This document shows, piece after piece, positions 9,355 through 16,411 of a stretch of 64,000 nucleotides of DNA. This DNA is from Methylorubrum sp. B1-46 (GTDB lineage: Bacteria; Pseudomonadota; Alphaproteobacteria; Rhizobiales; Beijerinckiaceae), in contig NZ_CP088247.1 in assembly GCF_021117295.1 (NCBI RefSeq), positions 124,001 to 188,000 of the forward strand, given 5' to 3'. A program made the translations under genes and the position numbers. Below the pieces are notes generated by a model, which worked only from the letters and a program-made list of their open reading frames with translations, was not told the origin of the DNA and did not search any database. Each line of letters opens with the position of its first letter. Positions within the stretch are counted from its first letter, which is position 1.

Positions 9355-10298
9355 AGCTGAGCCGCCTCTCGAACGGGCAGGTGGTCTCGCGGGTGGTGGA
9401 CGGGTATCGCCGCTTCGACGTGGTGATGCGCCTCTCCGACACGATGCGTACCACCCAGCGCCTCGGTGACCTCCTCATCGAGACTCCATCGGGCTGGGTG
9501 CCGGCGCGCCAGATCGCCGACATCCGCGAGACCGACGGGCCGAACCAGATCCTGCGCGAGAACGCCCGCCGACGCATCGTCGTGCAGGCCAACACCCAGC
9601 CCGGTTCCGACATGGGCAAGATCGTCCAGGCCATCCAGGAGAAGGACGCCGCGGCGAGCCTGCCCAACGGGTACACCACGAGCCTGGAGGGCTCGTTCCA
9701 GGCCCAGGCCGAAGCGAGCCGGACCATCGGCCTGCTCTCGCTCCTCTCCCTCGCCCTGGTCTTCGCGCTGCTCTACAGCCGCTACCGTTCGGTGGTGTTC
9801 ACGCTGATCATCCTGGGCAGCATCCCGCTGGCGCTGATCGGCTCGGTCGCCGCCCTATGGCTCGCCGGGCAACCTCTTTCGGTGGCCTCGATGATCGGCT
9901 TCATCACGCTGACCGGCATCGCCACCCGCAACGGCATCCTCAAGATCAGCCACTACCTGAATCTTGCCATTCACGAGGGCATGCCGTTCGGGCGCGACCT
10001 CGTCATCCGCGGCAGCCTGGAACGGCTCGCGCCGGTCCTGATGACCGCGCTGTCCGCCGGCGTCGCGCTGGTGCCGCTGCTCATCGGCGCCGACGCTCCG
10101 GGCAAGGAGATCCTGCATCCCGTGGCGGTGACGATCTTCGGCGGCCTGATCAGCGCGACGCTCCTCGACACCGTGCTGACCCCGGTGCTGTTCCTCACCT
10201 TCGGCCGCAAGCCCCTGGAGCGGCTGCGCGACGATGCCCGTCACCGTCCCGAGGTTTCCCCCGAGGCACCGAGAAGTTCGCCCGTCGAGGCGTTCTGA
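9355..10298 (+). pseudogene. Heavy-metal RND efflux pump, 3' part only
   Basis: C-terminal 314 codons of a CusA/CzcA-type inner-membrane RND transporter: the porter-domain text VVSRVVDGYRRFDVV...TPSGWVPARQIADIRETDGPNQILREN and the last transmembrane bundle (LLYSRYRSVVFTLIILGSIPLALIG, GFITLTGIATRNGIL, GGLISATLLDTVLTPVLF). The first two thirds, including the proton-relay helix, are missing because the reading enters directly from the IS21 end. It ends PVEAF-stop, 32 bases before the next gene, a tail that reappears at 19034. Confidence 0.85.
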
Positions 10299-10330
10299 GA
10301 CCTTCCCGACCGACCCAGAAAGGACACGTC

Positions 10331-10696
10331 ATGCGCCTCCGTTTCCGATCCACGATCCTCTCCGTCACCCTCGCGCTCGCGTCGCCCTGCCTCGCCGCCG
10401 GCCCGAATGGCGGCCAGACGACGGTCGCCGATGGACATCCCATCGAGTTCGTCGCGACGGACACCGGCATCACGTTCTTCGTGACCGGCGAGGACGGCAA
10501 GCCGGTCGAGACGGCCGGCCTCGCGGCCAAGGCCTTCGTCCAAGTCGGCGGCAAGACGGAGACACTCGTCCTGAAACCGGCGGCGCCAAACAAGCTCGCG
10601 GCCGATCTCAAGGGTCCGCTGACGGCGGGGGCGAAGGTCGTGCTGTCCGCGAAGGTGCACGGGCACAACATTCAAGCCCGCTTCGAGAACCAGTAG
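10331..10696 (+). CDS. Exported protein linked to metal efflux
   Basis: 121 aa with a clear signal peptide (MRLRFRSTILSVTLALASPCLAA). The mature part has GPNGGQ near its start, a DTGITFFVTGEDGKPV strand pair, and HGHNIQARFE at the C-terminus. No catalytic motif; it looks like a small beta-rich periplasmic protein that rides with RND pump genes, and the His-Gly-His could bind metal (inference). AAAGGA precedes the ATG. It was presumably the last gene of the operon whose pump gene is now truncated. A decayed copy lies at 19078-19433. Confidence 0.75.
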   Translation: MRLRFRSTILSVTLALASPCLAAGPNGGQTTVADGHPIEFVATDTGITFFVTGEDGKPVETAGLAAKAFVQVGGKTETLVLKPAAPNKLAADLKGPLTAGAKVVLSAKVHGHNIQARFENQ

Positions 10697-11079
10697 CATC
10701 GGGCATTGGGCAGGGTGCGCGACCGCCCCGTGCTGCCTGCCCGACGGCCGAAACCTCACGTTCCGTCCTGATGTCCAAGCTCAGCACCGATTAGATAGCG
10801 GAAGCTCGACCATTGCTCGGCAACTGTTTGGATTGAGTGACAGGGCGGATCATCCGGCCACTCAGCTCTTCGCACTGGTTCGAAGGGGCATGGGACGGAG
10901 TCGGGGATGAGCCGTACCATCGCAAGACAGACAAACAGGGCCGTCACTTCGACTGCCACCGGTCAGGATCCTATTGCGCACCGAAAGGGCTTGCCAGATG
11001 CCGTAACCACTCTCCCCCTGTCAGGTCCAAACGAGGATAGTTCATCGAAATCATTCTTCATTCGCAGCTGGAGGCATTT
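10697..11079. other. No gene recognised
   Basis: 383-base spacer. One 60-codon frame (10907-11089) has a purine-rich start region but no family resemblance and runs into the next gene's ribosome site, so I do not call it. No repeats were seen. Confidence 0.5.
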
Positions 11080-11370
11080 TTGGAGATAGTCGGCGACAAG
11101 ATCATTGGACCATACGTCTTGGAACGAAATATCGAATTTCGCGGGATGGCGACTGAGGGTATGACCGTAAAGTGCGGCGTGGAGCTAATATTGCGCGGAG
11201 TAGTGATCGGCGACCTCATCGTGGAAGCCGGCGCCCGAGTCGAAGTTCATGGAATGGTCGGCGGGACGGTATTCAACGAGGGTGGCAACGTCACTATTTG
11301 GGGTATGGTTGATCGCATCGCTGGATCCAGTTCTTGTACATTGGCTCCAGGCGCAATCGTCAGGCTATGA
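11080..11370 (+). CDS. Bactofilin-like beta-helix small protein
   Basis: 96-aa protein built of short hydrophobic-glycine repeats (GVELILRGVVIGDLIVEAGARVEVHGMVGG) that fit the right-handed beta-helix of bactofilin/polymer-forming proteins. Start is TTG at 11080, chosen because GGAGG lies 5 bases upstream (11070-11074). Reading is intact and codon use is more AT-rich than the chromosome-like genes. Isolated between remnants, so no pathway can be assigned. Confidence 0.55.
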   Translation: MEIVGDKIIGPYVLERNIEFRGMATEGMTVKCGVELILRGVVIGDLIVEAGARVEVHGMVGGTVFNEGGNVTIWGMVDRIAGSSSCTLAPGAIVRL

Positions 11371-11477
11371 ACATCATACGCAGTCTGGCGGAAGTATATG
11401 CCAAGTCGCTACCGTAGTTGGCGGCGGCCAAACAGTTGACCTCATTCCATGACGGTCTGTCGTACTATCGTTCGAGG

Positions 11478-11662
11478 TGAGCGGCGAGCTGCGTATGAAG
11501 TCGGTACAATCCCGCGACGGTGTGGCGGGCGCAGGACGGTGTCGCCGCTGACCGGCATGGCCAAGCGCTACGACAGTCGCGCGCTGAGCTCGCCGCCGAG
11601 CACCATGCCGATATCGGTCTGTGCCTCGGCCAAACGGTCGCTGCGGCGGGTCTTGCGCGCTC
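11478..11662 (-). pseudogene. ISL3-family transposase fragment
   Basis: Minus-strand reading KTRRSDRLAEAQTDIGMVL, GGELSARLS, stop, RLAMPVSGDTVLR matches the pre-catalytic region of ISL3-type transposases (LAEAQ...LGGEAGARLAxRLAMPVSxDTLLR). A TAG splits it and neither end of the gene remains. It lies just before the IS481 element. Confidence 0.5.
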
Positions 11663-12645
11663 CCTAGATGTGAGCTTTCAGGAGGTTGTCCATCCGGCCT
11701 GAACCGAGGACGCTGGAGTTGCGAGGTTTCAGCGATCCCGGAGAGAACGGATGAACATCCACCAGAATGCGCGTTTGATGCCGTCCGGTCGAGAGCGCCT
11801 TGTGCGGCTGGCCCAGAGCGGGCTCAGCCCGAAGGCGGTGGCTGAGACGATAGGCGTGTGCCTCAAAACGGTGGGCAAGTAGGTCGCCCGCTTCGAGGCC
11901 GAAGGAGCCGCCGGGCTGCAGGATCGCTCCTCGCGGCCTCACACGCTGCACCGCCCGACCCCGGTCGCGACCCAGGAAGCCATCGTGACCTTGCGCCGTC
12001 AGCGCCTGACCGGCGCGCAGATCGCCCGTGATCTCGCCGTCTCGCCGGCCACCGTCAGCCGAGTGTTGCGCCGGTACGGCCTGAGTCGCATGCGCGACCT
12101 CGAACCGCCTGTGCCTGTCCAGCGATACGAGCGCGACAAGCCGGGCGAGTTGATCCACATCGACATCAAGAAGCTCGGTCGCTTCGAACGCATGGGCTAT
12201 CGCATCACCGGCGACCGCACCCGGCAGAGCTCGGGCCGCGGCATCGGCTGGGAGTATCTGCATCTGGCCATCGACGACCATTCGCGGCTGGCCTATTCCG
12301 AGATCCACCCGGACGAGCAGCGCGGCTCCTGCCTCGCCTTCCTCTTCAACGCGCTCCGCTTCTTCCGCCGCCACGGCATCGCGGTCGAGCGTGTGATGAC
12401 CGACAACGTCCTACGTTGCGAGGAAGGACGGTTGGCCGGGCAACAGGTCTCCGTCCGCGAACATGCGCTCGCGGCGTGAACTTCGTCAACGTCGATCCAG
12501 GCGGCCCCTGCCGATCCGGAAGAACTCTCGGCCATAGCGAACATAGGATCCAGCCGATGCACGCGGCACCGTGGTCCTCACCGTCCTCAACACGAGATGC
12601 CAATCCAGGCAGGAGACCCGAGCATCATCTACAGGGTCGTGGCTC

Positions 12646-13922
12646 TCACGCCCTCACGGCTCTGCTGAGAGGGGTTCTCCCACCTGGCACCGGCCCCTCG
12701 ACAAAGGGCCGATAGTCGTCACCGGTCTTGATGACGGCCTGTACCACGCGCGCCATCTTGGCGGTGATCGCGGTCAGCGCCTTGCGCCGCAGGTCGGCAT
12801 TGTGCCGGTCGCGGGCGATGTAGCGCTCGAACTTGTCGCGGAAGCTGTTCTCCCGCTGGCGGATGGCGATCTGACCGGCCAGCCAGAGCGTACGCCGGAG
12901 CCGGGCGTTGCCGTACTTCGACAGCTTGGTCTGGCCCCGGAAGGTGCCGGATTGCGGCGTGGCCAGATCGAGCCCGCAGAACTTCAGGAACTGGCGGTGA
13001 TGGCTGAAGCGGCGCAGATCGCCGGCCTCAGCCAGGATGGTCAGCGCGTTGATCGGGCCGATGCCGGGGATGCGGGGCAGCAGCTTGTAATCGGCGCTGT
13101 CCGATAGGAGGGTGTCGGCCGCGACCTCGATCGCGTCGCGTTGCCGGATGAGACCGCGCGCCTCGCCGATGACGAGCCGGAACAAGCTCACCGCCGGAGC
13201 ATCCGGCGACACCGGCAGCCCGATCGAGCTGCGCACCGTCTCGTAGATGTCGCCGAGCACCTGCGCCTTGGCGACCTTGCGCCCGACCACTCCCAGGCCG
13301 CAACGAGGAAGGCTTCCTTGCTCAGGGTGGTGATGCTTCCCGGTGTGGGGAAGCGATCGAGGAAGGCGAAGAACCAGTCCGAGCGGCTGTTGTGCCGGAA
13401 ACGGTCGATCTCTGGAAAGTACAGCGGCAGGTAGTGGCTCAGGATCCGGTGCAGCACTTCGGTCTTGGCCTGCGAGACGGCGTCGTGCGTCTTGGAGAGT
13501 TCCTGCACGTCGTTGATCCCGGCGACGAGTGGAGCCTGGTAGACCTGCGAGGCGCCGATGCGGATCATGTGCAGCATGACCTGGGCATCCTTCGGATCGT
13601 TCTTGTCCCAGCCGTTGTGCAGGGCCTCGCGGGTGCGGGCGAGCGCCACGGAGGAGATCAGGCGCACGGCAAAGCCGGCCTGGAGCATGCGTCAAGCGAT
13701 CGGGCGGTGGTAGTTGCCGGTCGCCTCGAAGCCACAGGTCACTGGTTGTCCGAGATCGGACAGGAGTGTGATCAGGCGGTCGTGCTCGGCCCGTGTGTTG
13801 AGGACGCTCAACCGGCGTCGTCGGCCGGAGCCGAGCACCTCGATTAGGAGCTCGTTACGGGCCTTGGCAACGTCGATGGCTACGAGAACGCCGGCAGGAG
13901 GCGTAAGCTGCGGTCTGGTCAT
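12646..13922 (-). pseudogene. IS110-family transposase (stop + frameshift)
   Basis: DEDD transposase: GVLVAIDVAKARNELLIE (first D), GFEATGNYHRPIA (E), NDPKDAQVML (DD), and a C-terminal helix-hairpin-helix/serine domain (PGIGPINALTILAEAGDLRRF, LATPQSGTFRGQTKLSKYGN). TGA interrupts the frame after HRPIA, where family members have W (HRPIAWRML), and a one-base loss near 13290-13300 shifts the frame at VAAW/VVGRKVAKAQ. Inactive as written. Start ATG 13920-13922. Confidence 0.8.
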
Positions 13923-13995
13923 GGTCGATCCGTCTCCGGAATGAGGCTTCGAACACCGTCACTCTAGAGACCTGTTGATCGGCCATGACCGCCCA

Positions 13996-14035
13996 GGGCG
14001 GCGCGCTGCGCTCAGCGTGGCTTCGCGCGCCGCCC
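13996..14035. ncRNA. Strong hairpin in IS110 5' end; possible bridge RNA part
   Basis: GGGCGGCGCGC (13996-14006) and GCGCGCCGCCC (14025-14035) form a perfect 11-bp stem with an 18-base loop. It lies between the transposase start (13922) and the element edge (14068), the end where IS110-group elements encode the bridge RNA that guides DNA choice. An alternative pairing CCGCCC/GGGCGG (13989-14001) could compete. The RNA itself is inferred; only the structure is seen. Confidence 0.35.
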
Positions 14036-14377
14036 CAGAACCGGCGAGCCATCTTCCCGATGTGCTATGGGCCGGCCTTCAAATCCAGACGCTACGCCAA
14101 GGCGTTGCGGCGCCTGACCATCCGCCACAAGCGTACCCGGCCCTACACGCTGAAATCCAACGGCAAGGCCGAGCGCTTCGTCCAGACGTCCTTGCGCGAA
14201 TGGGCTTACGCCCGCGCCGACGACACCTCGGAGCAGCGCGGCGCGGAACTGTCCGCCTTCCTGTTCCGCTACAACTGGAAGCGCCCGCACGGCAGCATCA
14301 ACGGCAAAACACCAATCAGCCGCCTCGGCTTGGCCGAGGACAACCTATTGAGCATCCACACCTAGAGCGGCATCCGA

Positions 14378-14533
14378 TCAGGCTGCCTCGTAGCCCGCAG
14401 CAGTAAGATAGGCTTGTCACTCCGTCGGCACGAAGCGGTCCAGGCTCTGCCGTATGGCTTCCCAGAGATCTGGGATGGTCCGCGCCGCAGCGCTACGCAT
14501 GAGGCCCTTCAGCTTCGCGAAGGCCAGCTCGAT
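14378..14533 (-). pseudogene. IS630-family transposase C-terminal fragment
   Basis: Minus-strand reading IELAFAKLKGLMRSAAART, IPDLWEAIRQSLDRF, VPTE-stop-QAYLTAAGYE is the end of an IS630 transposase, closely related to the copy at 58302-58823. A TGA replaces the Cys codon of the ECRNYI-like motif. Only the last 50 codons remain, directly abutting the IS481 end and the second IS110 element. Confidence 0.7.
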
Positions 14534-14614
14534 TTATGGTGTGGATGGCTCCTGCTCCTGGCGGTGCCTCGGGGCATAGTCGGGATGTTGTCGCCTCAAG
14601 CTGAGGAGCCATCC

Positions 14615-15562
14615 ATGTCCGAGCTTGCCACGGTCGGTATCGGCCTCGCGAAGAGCGTTTTCCAGATCCATGGTGTCGATGAGGACGTTCGGCCTGGAGG
14701 CGGGACCGCTCTCGCCGTGGCTCTACGCCGGCTTGGTCGAGGTCGAGCTGCCGGCGATCTGCGTCGAGACCCGTCACATGCACACCGCCCTCTCGGCGCG
14801 CATCAACAAGACCGACCGCAACAACACCCTGGGCATCGCGCAGATGATGCGGGTCGGGCTGTTCAAGCCGGTCCACGTCAAGACGCCGGCCAGCCAGCAG
14901 CGCCGCCTACTCCTGACCTCGCGCAAGCTCCTGCAGCGCAAGGCCTACGACATCGAGAGCGACCTGCGCGGCCAGCTGCGCAACTTCGGCCTCAAGGTCG
15001 GCGTCGTCGGGGCGGTGGGCTTCGAGCAGCGCGTGCGCGACCTCGTGCTCGATCTGCCCTTCGTCGCCGCCGTGGTCCTGCCGCTGCTGGAGGCGCGCGC
15101 GGCGCTTCGGACTCAACTCGCCAAGCTGCACAAGATGCTGCTGGAGCAGGTTCGCACCGACCCAGTCTGCCGGCGATTGATGACCGCGGCCGGAGTGGGG
15201 CCGGTCGTGGCGCTGACCTACCGCACCTGCGTCGACAACCCGGCCCGGTTTGGACGTTCGCAGTGCGTCGGGGCGCATTACGGTCTGACGCCGCGGCTCT
15301 ACCAGTCCGGCGAGACGATGCGGGTCGGGCGGATCTCGAAGTGCGGGGATCGGATGATGCGCGCCGCGCTCTACGAGGCCGCGCTCGTGCTGCTGACCGG
15401 CTCACGCGGCCGGTGGTCAGGGCTGAAGGTGTGGGGGGCGTAGCCAAGCGCCGGGGCATGCAGAAGGCCCTCGTGGCCGTTGCCCGCAAGCTGGCGATCG
15501 TGTTGCACCGCATGTGGCGCGACGGGACGGACGTCCGCTGGTCGGCCACGACAGCGGCCTGA
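14615..15562 (+). pseudogene. IS110-family transposase, frameshifted and possibly chimeric
   Basis: Starts ATG 14615 after GAGGAG with SELATVGIGLAKSVFQIHGVD, then jumps frame near 14680 to FGLEAGPLSPWLYAGLVEV, CVETRHMHTALSA, NKTDRNNTLGIAQMMRVGLF and the C-terminal MTAAGVGPVVALTYRT, then shifts frame again at about 15425 to end RRGMQKALVAVARKLAIVLHRMW. The first 24 codons resemble a different IS110 subtype from the remainder and the usual intervening part is missing. Catalytic D of DARG has become N (NNTLG). Not functional. Confidence 0.75.
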
Positions 15563-15592
15563 GGTCCACCGACGCCACCAAGTAACATCGAG

Positions 15593-15611
15593 CTCCTCCG
15601 GCGTGGAGGAG
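15593..15611. other. Hairpin downstream of the second IS110 gene
   Basis: CTCCTCC (15593-15599) pairs with GGAGGAG (15605-15611) around a GGCGT loop in the noncoding 3' end of the IS110 element. It could be a terminator or part of a structured element RNA; no T-run follows. Confidence 0.3.
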
Positions 15612-15769
15612 GTCCCTGCGGGGACGACGGGAGCGGGTGAGACCGAGGAAACTCGAGCGCCGGTTTTGCCGAGCGCGCGGCTTGAGAATAGCTCCACCCA
15701 CTCCCTCTGATCCCATCATGAGGCGGCACGCGCCGACCTCGGAGAGAAGCAAGAACTCCGCAGGACCGT

Positions 15770-16105
15770 TCACGCACTGGATAGGGATGAGCACGCAGGG
15801 GAGTTGACCGATGAACCCCGAATAGAGAAGAAGTTTCCCCGTACCGCCTCCTGCAGGATGAGCTTGTCGAGCATCAGGTCTGCAATCGCCTTCCTGAGCC
15901 GCTGGTTCTCCGTCTCCAGGTCCTTCATGCGCCGGACCTGATCCGTCTTCATTTCGCCGAACTCACGACGCCAGCGGTAGTAGGTAACCGCGCTCGCGCC
16001 GATCGCTCGGATTGCTTCCGCCACGCTCGTACCTTGGCCGATCAGCACGTCGGCTTGGCGCAGCTTCGCAACAATCTCCTCGGGCTTGGGTCGCTTCCTC
16101 GACAT
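15770..16105 (-). pseudogene. IS3-family OrfA, 3' end replaced
   Basis: OrfA of an IS3-type element: SRKRPKPEEIVAKLRQADVL, a helix-turn-helix (GTSVAEAIRAIGASAVTYYRWRREF) and a leucine-zipper segment (RMKDLETENQRLRKAIADLMLDKLIL). AGGAGG lies 8 bases before the ATG at 16105. After QEAVRGNF the reading continues into unrelated sequence to 15770, and no OrfB follows, so the element lost its catalytic subunit. Confidence 0.7.
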
Positions 16106-16171
16106 CAATCCGTCCTCCTGGATCGAAAGCCATACTAAAGGGCAGAAAAGTCCGCTGGGGGCGGATCAGAG

Positions 16172-16240
16172 GCGCGGACGGCGGTCTTCAGCTCCATCGA
16201 AGCCTTCTACAACCCGCTCTGTCGCCACAGGGCAATCCCA
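16172..16240 (+). pseudogene. IS3-family OrfB C-terminal fragment
   Basis: ARTAVFSSIEAFYNPLCRHR matches the region around the last catalytic residue of IS3 OrfB (AVFxYIExFYNxxRRHSALG). About 23 codons, opposite in strand to the neighbouring OrfA, so it comes from another copy or an inversion. Confidence 0.45.
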
Positions 16241-16411
16241 GATCCAGGCGTAATTGGTTGTTGGCGCCGTGGTGCGGTGGCAGTTGGTCCGGATTGTCGA
16301 AGCGGACCAGCGCAATGCAGCCGTCCCAAAAGGCGCGGTTGCGCAGCCGCCTCGCGGTAGGGATCGGGCGGGAGGTCCGCCACCGACGATCAGACGTGTG
16401 GCGATCCGTCG

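Larger units (their letters stand above)
12408..14068. mobile_element. IS110-family element nested in IS481
   Basis: Boundaries are read from the split IS481 gene: GAC AAC ends at 12407 and GGG CCG resumes at 14069 (one G is ambiguous). The 1.66-kb insert has no terminal inverted repeats and no target duplication, as usual for IS110 elements. It carries a minus-strand transposase with about 235 bases of noncoding DNA after it and about 145 bases before it; the latter holds a strong hairpin. Confidence 0.75.
11751..14365 (+). pseudogene. IS481-family transposase, split by an IS110 element
   Basis: The transposase starts at ATG 11751 (GGAGAG upstream) with NIHQNARLMPSGRERLV, has helix-turn-helix text (ATVSRVLRRYGLSRMRDLEP) and the first catalytic stretch GELIHIDIKKLGRF, then HLAIDDHSR, and reaches VERVMTDN at 12407. 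It resumes at 14069 with GPAFKSRRYAKALRRL, KPYT-like text, NGKAERFVQTSLREWAY and the end GLAEDNLLSIHT (stop 14363-14365). The 1661-base insert between is the IS110 element. An amber codon at 11880-11882 (VGK*VARF, normally W) shows the gene is doubly inactivated. Confidence 0.85.

Noticed and set aside
6775..9365. Target duplication around the IS21 element
   Set aside because: The flanks ACCCCACTC and AGCTGAGCC share no direct repeat of 4-8 bases.
10907..11089. 60-codon plus-strand frame
   Set aside because: No family, and it runs through the ribosome site of the bactofilin-like gene.
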